Assembly: GCA_946803715.1 (NCBI GenBank)
Contig: CAMPET010000021.1
Span: 330,216-394,215, forward strand
Direction of reading: 5' to 3'
DNA from: Beroe ovata
Lineage: Eukaryota > Ctenophora > Nuda > Beroida > Beroidae
Length of the DNA: 64,000 nucleotides
The notes beneath the pieces were generated by a model, which was not told the origin of the DNA, made no database searches, and saw nothing but the letters and a program-made list of their open reading frames with translations. A program made the position numbers and the translations under genes. Positions 27,001 through 39,433 of the stretch are shown here, one piece after another (position 1 is the stretch's first letter; every line of letters begins with the position of its first letter).

Positions 27001-29081
27001 AAATACTCGAATACCTTCATTAATAGTTGAATTGAATCATTGTCAGTCACTGATGATTGATATCAATAGTATTGTATCTGATATCACCAACTCACACTCA
27101 CACACACACACAGACGACCAAAGCACGGCACTTTTTGGAGAAAGCTGCCAAGTCCGGACATAAAGCTGCGCCCGGGACACTAGGCTACTTGGAGTTGAAT
27201 GAGAATAACAACATCACGGGAGCTATTCACTACTTTAACCAGTCACACGTGTTAGGAGATACAGATGCCACACACAACCTTGCTATAATACAATCGTTCT
27301 ACCACAAGTTTAGTTCTGACCCGGTTAGTTTGTATTTCCTTTTATATCTTGTCTATTCGTTGGTCGCCCTAGTTGCACATGTTTTGATATTCCCAAAATA
27401 ACGCGTTCCTCAGTATTACGCTCATGAGATGTTCAAGTTAGCAGCTGATCGAGGTCACAAGGACGCTGCTCTAGTTTCAGCGGAGCAGACAATACAAGGT
27501 GTGGTCAATAAGACTGGAAACTGTGAACAAGCACTGAGGTAGGTGTTTCGACGATATTGACCATGTCTATACATCTTATGTCTTCTCAACTGTGTTATTT
27601 AATGGTGTGTATATTTGCAGGTACATCAAGTTGTTGTCTTCTCAGAGCAACCATGTCACGAAGTTGCTTAGAGAAGCTGTGTTGCTCTATCAAGATGAAA
27701 AGTATGATGAGGCTGCATTGAAGTATCTTGTGTTAGCTGAGGCTGGCGTTGAGGTTGCTCAGTACAATTTGGCATGGATATGTGAGGAGTTCCCTAGTGA
27801 GGTAAGAGAATTTCGTATGTCATGTTAACGTTGCTCAAAAGATAAGACAGAACAATTCCGTGGGACATAAAGTGACACAGTTCGATGAGTAATGTGTAAC
27901 ATTGTGGGAACGCGCGTGTTGTTTCTTGTGATGGACCTCGCGCAAATATCGAATTTAACGCGCGTGGAGCGTGCATGTTATGCGTACGTCTTCATCTTTG
28001 TATGTGAAGGATTGGACCACGTATCCCACACAGAGCTCCATAATTGCCATGTGAAATGAGAGGAAAAACTCCCAGAGATTTAATAGTTAACATGCGAGTA
28101 GATCAATCTGTAAAGCATGTTCTTACAATCTCAGCGTACAAACGTAGAAATTGTCAGATGATTTAAAAGTTTTATCTCCTCAGATGTCAGTACATGTTGC
28201 CAACTGCTCTCTTCACTACTACTCCATGTCTGCATACAATGGACACGGTCCGTGCCAGGCTATGCTCGGCAGAGTGTTATGGGAGAAGGGCAACTACTAT
28301 GACGCTGCTCGCTGGTATGCTAGAGCAGCAGAAAACTCTGTCGTAGAGGTTAGTCTAAGTTACACTAGATATCAATATTCATGATTTAGGTTATTCAAAT
28401 CTCAGGATGTGACCAATGTTAGCACTTTGTGATTGTCTCACTCACAGGGTTACTATGGACTTGGTTTCTTCGCTAAGCAAGGCATTCCCGCGGGTGTTGT
28501 GACTGTTAACGGCACGCGGATATACTTGGGGCTCCGACCCAATGACACTCTGAGCCGAGACTTGTGGTTCACGTGTTACCAGCAGGTAAAATTGCCCGTG
28601 AATGATATTCCCCAATGTCTCGCTTGCGTAAGACTATTGGAGTGCGCAATATTTCACTTAGCAACGAAAGTTGTCCTGCTAATGGTGGTAGACAAAATGT
28701 CGTGAGTGTGTTCGAAGTTCCTACAGCCCTACACTCTAGTTAGTTAAATGGAAGTCCTTGCTAGCTCCCCAGCACTTGCTGTGGTTTGACGAATGCTGGG
28801 GAGGGGGGCTAACGAAAACTTGACTGTTGGGAGTTATTGCACTGAACAGAGAATTATGAACTCAACATGAATTAGATAGAGTGCGTCCTCACTCACATTC
28901 CCCCTTCCAGAGCGTGACTGACGTTGATACTCTGGGATGCTTGGTTCCTCTCCTCTGGTCTACACTCTCCCATACCACTCTTGACTGGTATCTCCGGGTA
29001 CTCCTCCCGTGGACTTTTACCATAGTCACTCTATCACTCCTCATCACCAAGTATTCATCTATTCAAAGGTCAAATAATTGA
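24076..29081 (+). CDS. SEL1L3: SEL1L3-like protein: LamG/ConA-like ectodomain plus Sel1 repeats, single-pass
   Basis: Fifteen exons: 24076-24712, 24822-24948, 25073-25182, 25360-25480, 25613-25769, 25889-26105, 26215-26308, 26507-26667, 26815-26991, 27114-27323, 27414-27538, 27621-27801, 28184-28348, 28448-28585 and 28911-29081. All junctions keep phase, giving about 929 residues, except for one frame break inside exon 1: the frame carrying MRIWVFFLF... passes to the one reading KFEFPSHLLIS only if one base of the T5 run at 24435-24439 is extra. There is a signal peptide (1-15), a beta-rich ectodomain resembling the ConA-like domain of SEL1L3 (TPQIYITKTQRLMV; GMPGFIKDLVLF), then Sel1 repeats (AQANVARMMYWGQGGIERN, DAMFDTGIMLLKGQGTSKN, ALKYLVLAEAGVEVAQYNLA) and a C-terminal membrane helix (LPWTFTIVTLSLLI). 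Human SEL1L3 has 1132 residues with the same order. Function is poorly known. Confidence 0.9.
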
Positions 29082-30271
29082 TAATTCATTTAGTATTCTG
29101 TAGGTTCTTCAGTTTTTGTAGGTTTTTTAGTTTTTAGTACTTACTTTGACACCCTCATTTAATATCGTTTGGAAATTCAAGACAACAATCCATTTAAACG
29201 GCAGAGTATTATTTAAACAGATTTGATTGTCGTCACACTTTCTGATTTTGGTCATTGAGTTTGAGTTTGGAGCGACCTAAAACAGTCGGTCGTATGAAAG
29301 TATATCAATGACTCCCTGCTGACCCCCTACTGACCCCCTGCTGACCCCCTACTGACCCCCAACTGACTCCCTGGTGAACCCCCTCTGACCCCATGGTGAT
29401 CACTTTAGTACCTTATTTTGACCCCCATGAGGCCACTTCCTGACCCCCCTGGGGGTCAGTAGGGGTCAAAAATGGTCAGAAAGTGGTCTCATGGGGATAA
29501 AAATAAGGTCATAAGGTGATCTCCAGGGGGTCACAAGGGGTTCAGTAGGGGGTCATTGATATACTTTCATACGACCAAACAGTCTAATGATTCAGAGCAG
29601 TTAGGTCATTGCTTTCTCAAAGTGGCGATGACCTATGATCACAAACCACACACACACACACACACATACACTCAGACACTCTCTCACGTGCATTTGATCT
29701 ACTCCATAACTGTTGTTATATGTCAAGGGTAATGGATTTGCTATGGAAGGCAACGATTGAATAGCTTCATTACAAAAGAAATATTGCTGGAATGATTTTG
29801 ATTTGTTAGAGCATTCACGACATCGTCAAAGAAATAAATTTCAGACATATTAGAACTCAGTGGGATTATCAATTAGATCGGATGATTGAAGTCGAATTTT
29901 CAAATAATGAATGTCTACACCGATTCATGATTGACCAATAAAAGATTCTTTGGTTCACACACAGCTAAAGTAGTTGTAGAGGTTTAAGTGGTTATGATAG
30001 AGGAAGCCAGTGTTCACAGCGATAAAGCAACAATTTATAGCTGTCTCAGAATGGTCATTACATCAGTTGATTTCATGAGACGCAAGGTGCTGCCGCATCG
30101 ATCATTTTAATTTGCTACAAAAATGCTTCCATTTCACAATTCACAGCTCCATATAATATTCACGAATATTAGCATGAAGAGGTTTTGTCCATTGTGATTA
30201 TGTTTGACCAAACATCTAATATTCCAAACATCTGGAAGTGTCGATAAACATGATTTGGGGTGGTAGTGGAA
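29082..30271. other. Intergenic region, foldback element and CA repeat
   Basis: Contains the 289-bp foldback element (29288-29576) and a short (CA)n tract at 29647-29673. No coding sequence supported. Confidence 0.6.
29288..29576. mobile_element. 289-bp full-length foldback element with 8-bp target-site duplication
   Basis: Ends GGTCGTATGAAAGTATATCA and its reverse complement. The whole left half (CTGACCCC-type units, then ttagtaccttattttgaccc, then gaggccacttcctgaccc) pairs with the right half (GGGGTCAG-type units) to make one long imperfect hairpin. It is flanked by the exact octamer AAACAGTC (29280-29287 and 29577-29584). Non-coding, so a non-autonomous DNA element of an 8-bp-duplication superfamily such as hAT. 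Confidence 0.9.
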
Positions 30272-31750
30272 TCACACAACTTGATGATTTGTTTGATGGA
30301 GAGTATTTTTTGGGCGAAGGCCAGTGAATGCCGAGAGCAGCCACTTGAGAAACTGTTTGTTGTACGCTGGACGTATGGCTATCCGGATTATGGGGTTGAA
30401 CCCCGTGTTGCAGACCAGAAGTGTCGTGGACAGGGTCACCATCTTGGGGGTTGGCATGAATTCCCCCCCACCGTAATGGAAAATGATGAACAGGATGTAT
30501 ATTGGGAGAGTGGACATGATCTGAGAACAGAAGAGACACAGCAGGATCAGGACTGTCCTTTTCCGTCCTCTCAAAAACTTGGACTTTATCGGTTCCCTGT
30601 TGGACGAAGTGCTTGAGTGTAGTAGTGCACGTTTCACACGCTTAACCTCCTTAGCACTCAGACAACGCCCATCCCTGGAATCTGCTTTACCCTCCCCTCT
30701 TGTCTTTGCAGGTGCCATATTCACAATGTGATAGGTTCTTGTCCTCTGCTGAGGGGAAGTGGGAGGAGGGGGGAAGACCGATTCCTCTTCCTCCTCTTCC
30801 TCCTCGTCGTGTCCCAAGAAGGGCAGTATGATTGACGCCATGTTGAGGTCATCCACTGTGTCATAACTCCGCAATCTCTGTCCATGATTGTGCTCTATTT
30901 CCGCCCTTTCCGAAAATTTGGTGGACGTCTTATGCTCCTTATGCTTGGCTACGACTGGTTCTTGAGATACTTTATCTTTGGAATCAATGTATCTTTTCCG
31001 TACGATTGCCTGCAGGGATTCAGAGCTGGTCGTCGCTTGTGTGGATCTACACGACGATGTTGAGGTTAGAAGGTGCTTCCTCAGCCAGTCCCTCACAGTG
31101 CACCTCTCTGCTGGGGCTGTGGTGTCAGACTCTGATCCTCGCATGGGCCGGTACCGCTTTGCTTTCAATTCCATGGATGCAGTCACGTAGTAGGTTTTTG
31201 TGAAAACCACTGATATGACGAAAATGGGAAGGACAATGCATATGGATCCATACACCAGAAGGTATGTGGTGTTGTTAGCACTGCATGTCATGGTGTAGCT
31301 GCTGAAGGTGTAGGGGACGGGGAAGAAGACTGGAGGGAGGGCTAGAAGGAGGGATCCTGTCCAAACACAAGCAATCATTACCCTGGCTACGAGTAGCCCG
31401 CTCGTGCTGCTAGGCAACTTCAGGTAAACGAGTCGGTGAATGCTCCACATAACTATGGTCCACACTGATGCTGCCAGGTATAGGTTGTCGACGAACCCCA
31501 CCACGATGCACACCCAACTGGGAAGGTACTCGTGCTGCTTGATGAGACCCACAATGAAGTAGGGTAACGATATGGTGGATGCTGTGATGTCCGATCCCCC
31601 CAGGGATATGCCCCACAGGTGCTCTGGGATCATGCTCCTCCTTGACTCCTCTCTGATGCGGCTGAATATGAAGGAGTAGCCAGTGTAGCAGCACAGCATT
31701 GCCACACACAGCAGAGTGACGTTAAGGAGAGTCCAATCCAAACCAAACAT
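30272..31750 (-). CDS. Rhodopsin-like GPCR with very long third intracellular loop, intronless
   Basis: A 492-residue frame on the - strand with ATG at 31750. TM1-TM5 lie in residues about 5-195 (SDITASTISLPYFIVGL in TM2; MWSIHRLVYLKLP at the TM3 end, where HRL replaces DRY). ICL3 is about 185 residues, Ser/Arg-rich with an acidic run (HDEEEEEEEE). TM6 (TVLILLCLFCSQIMSTLPIY) and TM7 (TTLLVCNTGFNPIIRIAIR, NPxxI for NPxxY) complete the fold. NNTT in the second extracellular loop is a possible glycosylation site. A TATA-like TTATATA lies about 38 bp upstream of the ATG. Ligand unknown; unlike the other two receptors, it belongs to a different subgroup (short N-terminus, large ICL3 as in amine receptors). 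Confidence 0.88.
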   Translation of the reverse strand: MFGLDWTLLNVTLLCVAMLCCYTGYSFIFSRIREESRRSMIPEHLWGISLGGSDITASTISLPYFIVGLIKQHEYLPSWVCIVVGFVDNLYLAASVWTIVMWSIHRLVYLKLPSSTSGLLVARVMIACVWTGSLLLALPPVFFPVPYTFSSYTMTCSANNTTYLLVYGSICIVLPIFVISVVFTKTYYVTASMELKAKRYRPMRGSESDTTAPAERCTVRDWLRKHLLTSTSSCRSTQATTSSESLQAIVRKRYIDSKDKVSQEPVVAKHKEHKTSTKFSERAEIEHNHGQRLRSYDTVDDLNMASIILPFLGHDEEEEEEEESVFPPPPTSPQQRTRTYHIVNMAPAKTRGEGKADSRDGRCLSAKEVKRVKRALLHSSTSSNREPIKSKFLRGRKRTVLILLCLFCSQIMSTLPIYILFIIFHYGGGEFMPTPKMVTLSTTLLVCNTGFNPIIRIAIRPAYNKQFLKWLLSAFTGLRPKNTLHQTNHQVV

Positions 31751-31787
31751 GTTCTAGCTCTGATTGTAATATGCTCTCTAGGGGGGA

Positions 31788-31794
31788 TTATATA
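31788..31794 (-). promoter_or_regulatory. TATA-like box upstream of GPCR
   Basis: TATATAA on the - strand, ending about 38 bases before the ATG at 31750. Spacing would allow only a very short 5' UTR, so the assignment is tentative. Confidence 0.35.
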
Positions 31795-32642
31795 TGCTTG
31801 GAATTGCGACCCGGGCAGCGTAGCGTAGTTCAAAATCCATAATCCATTTCAAAATTTGAATTTAATGTCGATTGTTCAAATTAATTAGCGAAACTCCCGG
31901 TTTTATATAAACTGGACGGGAAAAGTCAGGGACTTTTGTTTATAATTGCAACTTTCTTTGCGTGGGACTGGGAGTTTTTACCAACAAAGGAATATCCAAT
32001 TATTGAATTTTCAGAACGATTGTACTGAATTTTTCGAAAATGCAATTTAAGCGATTGACATTGACAAAATTTCTAGTGTAATTTTTCGCTGGGGTTGCGA
32101 GTCTGTCATGAGGTCAAAACGTGTCCCATCATGATATTGATAAGGTCACGAGTGACACAAAATAACACGAGACAGAACCAGGTGGAACGTTTTATGATAA
32201 ATAGAATTAAAAGGATCACAGGATGAATACCAAGCACCAATAGTATAGGGGCATTATTGTTACGTTACTGAGCGTAGGAATCAGGAGGCACTGTCATGCT
32301 GGGCTGAAAGCGTGCTGCTATTGGTCACTCGAATCACGTGGCTGGAAGTGTATGAAAATGCTTGGTATTGTCGAATTTTTTCATGCGGTATGGTGCATAA
32401 CTATACTGATACATACTCGAAAAAGTTGGGCGTTATTAGTCTCGTGATAAAATTTCGTGCCTTCGGCACTCGATTTTATCACTCGACCAATATGAATAAC
32501 AACTCAAATTGAAAAGAGACTCTTCGGGAATCGTGTGTCATTTTGTTATTTTGGGTTCATTTCAGAGTACAGATTTCTAAAGAACTGTGCCAAGCTATGT
32601 CAATATGATATCTGGCAAATTAGAATACAGATTTTCATTATC

Positions 32643-32681
32643 ATTTGCTTTGGTGCAACTTCAAGTTGCACCAAAGCAAAT
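32643..32681. repeat. Perfect 19-bp-arm hairpin with 1-base loop
   Basis: Arms atttgctttggtgcaactt (32643-32661) and its exact complement (32663-32681) around a single C. It sits next to tatgatatctggcaaatta (32607 onward), a word repeated near 10848 and 6150, so it may be one end of a dispersed foldback element. Confidence 0.85.
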
Positions 32682-33551
32682 TGAACTTGATTTCTTGACA
32701 AGGGAGTAATGAAAATGAAAAGGAAGAAGTTGGGTGGTTAAGAGCGGTTTGAAAGGAAATGCAAAGCAACGAAGCATTACAATAAATTCGATGCTCACGG
32801 TAGCACTAGCATGAAAATGGGTTAAGATTCGTTGAGCTCGACTTTCAAAACCAACTAGACATAGCAGTTTTAGCAACTCAATGCGGACCTGCTTATGCGG
32901 AGAGTCAATATCATAAAACTGAATGATCAATATCATAGTCAACCATGAGCCATAATAGTGCCATAATGTTTATAGTGTATGAATAAAAGAATCACCCCTT
33001 TAAATGATTTATGTGATGCATGAAACTTTGCTGCTCTTTCAGTTTCACATACTAATATATGGTGGTGCAACGTCTACATATTGCTTAAAGGGTATAATCG
33101 NGCAAACACACATACACACGCAAACTTAAACATACACACTCACAGAGACACACGCACAAACACACACAAACACAGACACACACGCAGATCGCAGACACAA
33201 GCATAATATACCTACACACAACAGCACACACACCCACAGACACAGACAAACGCAAGCATACGCACACAGACACATACACAAAGAGACACAAACACGCATA
33301 GCACTACGCGCCATGCGTACTTAATTGTCTCAAACAGTCAAGCAGTCATAGTCATACGCACAGTGACTGTATGTGTGTATGTGTTGTGTTTGGTTGTCTG
33401 TGTTTGTGGGTGCGTATGTGTCTGTTTGTGTGATCAGTGTGTGTTTGAGTATGTCATTACATTGTGCATGCGTGTAATTGTATGTGCATGTTGGCGTATG
33501 CATGAGTGTGACTGTGTAACGTGTGTGTATGTGCGTTTGTGCATGTGTATG

Positions 33552-34196
33552 NNNNNNNNNNNNNNNNNNNNNNNNNNNNNNNNNNNNNNNNNNNNNNNNN
33601 NNNNNNNNNNNNNNNNNNNNNNNNNNNNNNNNNNNNNNNNNNNNNNNNNNNNNNNNNNNNNNNNNNNNNNNNNNNNNNNNNNNNNNNNNNNNNNNNNNNN
33701 NNNNNNNNNNNNNNNNNNNNNNNNNNNNNNNNNNNNNNNNNNNNNNNNNNNNNNNNNNNNNNNNNNNNNNNNNNNNNNNNNNNNNNNNNNNNNNNNNNNN
33801 NNNNNNNNNNNNNNNNNNNNNNNNNNNNNNNNNNNNNNNNNNNNNNNNNNNNNNNNNNNNNNNNNNNNNNNNNNNNNNNNNNNNNNNNNNNNNNNNNNNN
33901 NNNNNNNNNNNNNNNNNNNNNNNNNNNNNNNNNNNNNNNNNNNNNNNNNNNNNNNNNNNNNNNNNNNNNNNNNNNNNNNNNNNNNNNNNNNNNNNNNNNN
34001 NNNNNNNNNNNNNNNNNNNNNNNNNNNNNNNNNNNNNNNNNNNNNNNNNNNNNNNNNNNNNNNNNNNNNNNNNNNNNNNNNNNNNNNNNNNNNNNNNNNN
34101 NNNNNNNNNNNNNNNNNNNNNNNNNNNNNNNNNNNNNNNNNNNNNNNNNNNNNNNNNNNNNNNNNNNNNNNNNNNNNNNNNNNNNNNNNNNNNNNN
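33552..34196. other. Assembly gap (645 N)
   Basis: An unbroken run of N inside a TG-rich microsatellite; an isolated N is also at 33101. The gap therefore most likely hides more low-complexity DNA. Confidence 0.99.
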
Positions 34197-34867
34197 TCTT
34201 TTCCCTCTCACAGAATAGAGATACCTGTTATTGTCAACTGTCATGTGTTGCTGGAGAAGTTGACAGAGCATTGAGGGGGGAAACTTGGCTGAAGAGGTTG
34301 GATGTGGAGGGAGAGGAAGTTGGATAAGCAAAAACATTGCTAATGGATCAGAGTGCAGCCAACATCAATCATTGATTTCCAAATTACATGGTACAACTTG
34401 ATGCAGTACTGAGGACAATCTGATATAAAAGCAGCATTCAATTTGCACTCACCTATCAGGGTTGATGTTTGCAGGTTCAAAATCAAATGTTGAGCTTTAA
34501 ATGTGGAGTTGATCCCCAGACCACTGTTATAGGGTCAATAGGACATTCATCTAAAGACACTGATTAGACACTAACTAATGAAGATGAAACATGATCGAAA
34601 CTTTATTGGAATGATGAGAGAATTACCACTTACCAATTCAAAACTTTTTTAGAAGCATTCAAATTTGAATAAGAGGAATGAAACAAAAAGAATGATACAA
34701 TAGGTATTCAATCAACAGAACCATCTTACTCTTAGGTTGAGCTACTCTTAGAGTTATGCACTTATGCATAGACGCATAGTTAGAATCATCCATAATTCTT
34801 CAGTTATTTCCACAATTAATCTTTGTTCAAGTTTCGGAAACAAAATGATTTTGAATCTATTGCATAT

Positions 34868-35356
34868 GCGCGGCGCGACGCAAAATTTAGTCGATACGTG
34901 CAAATGACACTCGTACGTCGCGCGCGAACGCCGAATAGCGCGAACCCCAGTTCCGGGGTTGCCTATAGTGCAGCAAGCGGCTTGCATCAGCAAGCGGCTT
35001 GCATCAGCGGTCTAGCATCGCCAGACAATGGACAGATAAAATCTGGCAAGGGGCGCCTTGGCCTTCATCGAATGCCGCGCCGATGACATGAAGATTGAAG
35101 CTGAAGGTAGACAGTACGGGCGCTGTACTGCACTACTGCACACGATCGCGATGCGCGCCCCTGATCTACTCAGTGGAGTGAAAAGTCGAAGAAAGACGCG
35201 CAGCGCAGCGCGCGGAGCATTTGGGTCGCGCAGCGCGGGAACATGAAGGCGCGCTCGACGCGAGAAGCAGAAGTCAAATAAAATGTAAAATCTGAAAACT
35301 GGATACGACATAAGGCGGGAAACAAAATTTCCGGCAGGGCCAGGGTCTATCATCAG
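34868..35356. mobile_element. Degenerate GC-rich element remnant
   Basis: Carries pieces of the short inverted-repeat family: gcggtctagcatcgccagac ending about 35028 (as at 14602), a duplicated agcaagcggcttgcatcagc at 34971-35006, and on the right an opposite-oriented end with ggtctatcatc at about 35344-35354. Between them is gcgcgc-rich sequence shared with 6335-6395. It looks like a larger, decayed relative or several nested insertions. Confidence 0.6.
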
Positions 35357-35952
35357 GCATGATCAGTCATGAGTGAATGCGATGGACAAATGCCAATTAC
35401 CAAAGTGATGGTAACATCATGTCCATGTCTATTTTTTGCAGAAATTAGTTAAAAGCCATTAAATTGAACCAGTTCGATTCTATGGCTTTTGCTTCAGTGT
35501 AGTTTTTTCAGATAACCAGGCTGGAGCACCACTCTAGGTCCTGGTAAATCATATTGCATATGCTCCAATTTTTAATATTAATTGGAAGCATGCTTATGCT
35601 TTGAAGGGTCTTCCCTCTTTATCTTTGTGGTTTCAAAACTCTGAGTGCCTTCCCCTGCTGGACCATCAGTTTTTCTATTTTATGTCCCCTTGCTCACAAT
35701 GTGAATTGGAACTGGAAAAAGTGTAGAAAAGGTTGGCCGAACTAAAACATCCCACAAATGTCTAAGAATCCCAATGCTGCAAATTGCCCCATGTTGCAAA
35801 TTGTCCCATAATTGTGGGCTCAATTTATGCCATACATTGTGTACTATTATTAGGTCACTTGATCCACTTTGACATCAAGCTTTCCCAATCTTGAATTTAG
35901 ATTTGATTCTCATTTAAAACTCTTCCAATAAAACATCTATTTCAATACCAGA

Positions 35953-38554
35953 ATGAATCAGACTGTTGAAAGTGTGTCTTCAAGTCTTTTTCGTGAATAT
36001 CTTTATCGTAATAACTACAGATCAACTCTTGAGGCATTTGATAGAGAAGTTCCCCGGACCAGTACTTCGATAACTAATAGGTAATACAACAATTCCATGA
36101 AACAACTTCTTTTTTTGATCTATATCCAATAAGCATGTATGAAACTTGAAAATAATTTAATTGGCAGTCCTTTTGTTGGATTTTTATTCCAAAGTACTGC
36201 AGGTAATTGTTTATCCCTACCCAAAGCTACAGTCATTTTATTTCAGACTAGAGCTTGCAAAAGTCTTGCACATTTTGAAACTGATAAAAGCAAACAAACA
36301 CAGAGAAAAACCCTACATTTCAATGGCAGAAATTATTGTTGCTGATCTGATGACTAAGGCTGGAATTCAGAACCCTGAAATTTGCATAGAAGAAAGACAG
36401 CATTCTGGAGAAGTTAATTGTGATGGACTAGTCATAAAAGGTACATTTTCACTCACCAAAACTGACCTCAATTCAGATAAGAAGAAACGGCCAGAGGTCA
36501 GCTCTCAGCAACAGTGCCAGAATAGTCATTCTAACAAGGAAAAAATGAGCTCAAGCAATTCCTTTTCTAAAGCAAGGTTATTGAGAAATAACCATCTCAA
36601 ACATATTGGCAAGTCAAATAGTAGCCCATTCAAAGATGCTGATACCCTTCAAGTAGTAGGAAGTAGTCAAAAAAGTAAAGAAACTCCTGTTGTACCTCAA
36701 TCTCGCCCCCCATCAAGACAACGGAACTCTTATTCAGAATTCGAATCTTTGCAAGAAGATAAAGAAAGTTTGTCAATAAGTCCCAAAAAAGAGTCTCCCT
36801 CAAGTCACTTCAACACCGAGATAAGCAAGATGAAGAATGGATTCAGCCAACCAACAAAGCTACTTTCTGATCAGAATAGTGAGAGAATGGAGTTCATTGA
36901 TATTGAATGTGACATTGACAATGAACTTGCTAATCTTGATTTGAATACTATTGAGACTGAAACTAGGTGTAGCACAATGAGTTCAGTTAAAAAACTTGAA
37001 GATCTATCTATCAGAGATGCTGTCAGCTTAAGAGAAATCATCTTTGGAAACGCAACAGGAGTTAGTTTTAATCCTGAATGGGAGCAACAAAGCTTCACAT
37101 TTAATGACAGGAATGGATTAGAATTTGGACTGGTACAGCATAAGGGAGGACCTTGCGGAATTTTAGCTGCTGTTCAAGCACTTATCATAAAGAAATTATT
37201 AGAGGATAAAAAAGGAAATTTGTCTCCTACTAATGCTGAAAGACAGAAGGTGCTTGGAAAAGTTTTATCTTCAATACTATGGCAAGCAGCCAGCTATGAT
37301 GGTGGTAGTAGAAGTGTAAAAGTTTGCTATGATTCAGGGAGGAGTAGATTTCAGTCAGCTATAATGTATAGGAATGATGGTATTACTGAGAAAGTTCAAT
37401 TATGTCGATGTGATTCTCTTGCAGCTACAGAAAGCTGTGTACAGGAATTTTTGCCCCAGTTTCAGAGTCCAATGGGGAAGGGATGTATTCTATTCTTGTA
37501 TAGTGTTATTCTCAGCAGAGGTTTGTTATATTGGAGCATTTTTCTTTTCATATTGAGAATAATGAATATTCAATTTTGAGAACAAAATGAACTGGGTAAT
37601 AAATATTCTAAATTGCCTAGGTGTTGAGACAATACGGTCAGATATGGATGAACCTGGCTCAATCCTGATGGCAAATCATGGTTACTGCAGTCAAGAACTT
37701 GTCAATTTGTGCCTCATTGGATATTCAGGTTTATTTTGCTAATTTTCAATTTTCACTGCATAATTATATCATCAATCTTTTTGCATGATACAATGTCCAT
37801 TGCACCAGGTGTCTCGAAATAGAATCTTATTGCTCTTGATTCGAAATTGATGTTGATTGATCAGCCTATTATCTAGAGCGTTAGCTTATATTCTATTTCA
37901 GCTCAGAATGTGTTCAATGATACTATTGACTTAGATGGTAAGATATTGAAAGGAGTAAGAGAGCAGCAAGACATTGGCCTCTTAACACTCTATGAATACT
38001 ATAAAGTATTTGAGGTTGGTTTTTGACAAATAATTCACAGTCCGCAGAAATATGAAATACTTCCTCATATTTTTTGGAAAATTTTTTCACAGTTAGCACC
38101 CATCTTTGGGTTACTTTCCAGTCATATTTGACGCCCTTTATTCACAGTGTACCTATTATCATGAAACCTACTTTCATCAGGTTGGATCTTATCTTAAGAA
38201 TGCAAATTCTGGAATTTGGGTTATATGCAGTGAATCTCACTACTCAGTACTGTTTAGTAGAACCGGAACTGCCACTCCAGGTCAAAAGATAGACCTCTAC
38301 TACTATGACAGGTCATTATTGCGTTTCAAACCTTTCATTGCAGCATTCCGTTCATTGATTCCATAACTTGATCATTGCGAGGATAATTTCATTTCTGTTG
38401 CAGTTTGGGAAATCAGGATTCACTCTACAAGCTGAGTGTTCAGCCAGACATTGGTTTTCAAAGTTCTGATGATGATCCACCCCTGGAGCTTTGCATCAGG
38501 ACCCGTTGGAAAAATGCCAAGGTCGACTGGAATGGAGCAGAACCTCTTCTCTGA
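35953..38554 (+). CDS. MINDY4: MINDY4-like Lys48-linkage deubiquitinase (FAM188B family)
   Basis: Six exons (35953-36080, 36247-37520, 37621-37728, 37902-38014, 38181-38311, 38404-38554) give 634 residues. A LisH-like motif fills residues about 10-42 ([20 protein letters not shown]). Residues about 70-285 are Ser/Lys-rich and low complexity. The MINDY catalytic domain follows: [32 protein letters not shown] with catalytic Cys346, [32 protein letters not shown] and the catalytic His561 in SESHYSVLF. The C-terminus ([19 protein letters not shown]) matches the end of human MINDY4. MINDY enzymes trim Lys48-linked ubiquitin chains. AG-acceptor wording (caataccag) directly precedes the ATG. Family certain; MINDY4 is preferred over MINDY3 because of the LisH and C-terminus. 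Confidence 0.93.
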
Positions 38555-39433
38555 AAGGCAATATTGGCAGAATAATCATATCATGTGCTGGTCACTTCTC
38601 CATATAACTGAAACCAAGTTACATGCCTATTCTCATGTTTATTTTCATGATACTATGATACGATGTTTTAGTGTTTATATTGCATGATTTGTTCCCTCTC
38701 CGTTCTTCTCTAAGTAGGTAGTGTTAGATGTACCATTTTCTTCTGCTAATAAAGATCTATTAGTACAAGAGTTTCAGCTTGATCTCAGGAACATTATTTG
38801 TTGACGTGTAAAGCTTGTTGTAAAAATATTTCAATCAAAATGTTTTGTTAATTTTATCAGTTGGGGCCGAATGTACAATAAATGTCTAGTTAAGATTCTT
38901 TACTGTTGTTTGAAATTTTGCTGATGTTGATTATGCCGCTGGGTGGTTAATTCTTTGATAGTGAATAGGAATTTGGTGTAGAATCAACACCATTTTATTT
39001 CGCCTACTTATTTCGCCTACTTATACTCTGAAATACGTAGATGTAAGATAACATAAGCGATCAATAAAAAACTCGCGTATATTTTGATCTTCATTTCCCT
39101 CATTTATTGCTGTTAATTAATCTGAATTGTATGCTGAAGTTGCTACACTTTCTGAAATTTTCTCAGACTAAAACGATTTCACGTGAAATGGTTTCTGGAA
39201 TACCGTTGGTAACTGTCATACATTGTCATTGTTTTTATGTCGATAAAATTATTTTCATCAAAAATTGTTTTTGCTCCCCCACTTTTCCACACAAAACGCC
39301 ATCATATATTTCTCTTAAATCCTCGTATATTTTCTCTCCGTCAGTGAAATAAATAACAGTGTTTCTGCTTTTCTGCTCAATAATTGGCAATTCTGCTAAG
39401 AAGTCACCATTATCTAATTAGAATTCCTAGCAT
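38555..39433. other. Spacer between MINDY4 and GINS4
   Basis: AT-rich, with AATAAA-type signals (about 38745 and 38877) suiting the MINDY4 3' end. A frame of 81 codons at 39107-39352 has no family features. Nothing else seen. Confidence 0.5.

Larger units (their letters stand above)
31751..35952. other. Intergenic repeat-rich region with assembly gap
   Basis: No gene supported. Contains a perfect 39-bp hairpin (32643-32681), CA/TG microsatellites on both sides of the 645-N gap (33103-33300 CA-type; 33365-33551 TG-type), a GC-rich mobile-element remnant at about 34868-35356, and AT-rich DNA before MINDY4. The long frames spanning the gap are artefacts of the Ns. Confidence 0.6.

Noticed and set aside
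33330-34337. Very long open frames on both strands across 33330-34337
   Set aside because: They consist almost wholly of undetermined residues from the 645-N gap plus microsatellite codons.
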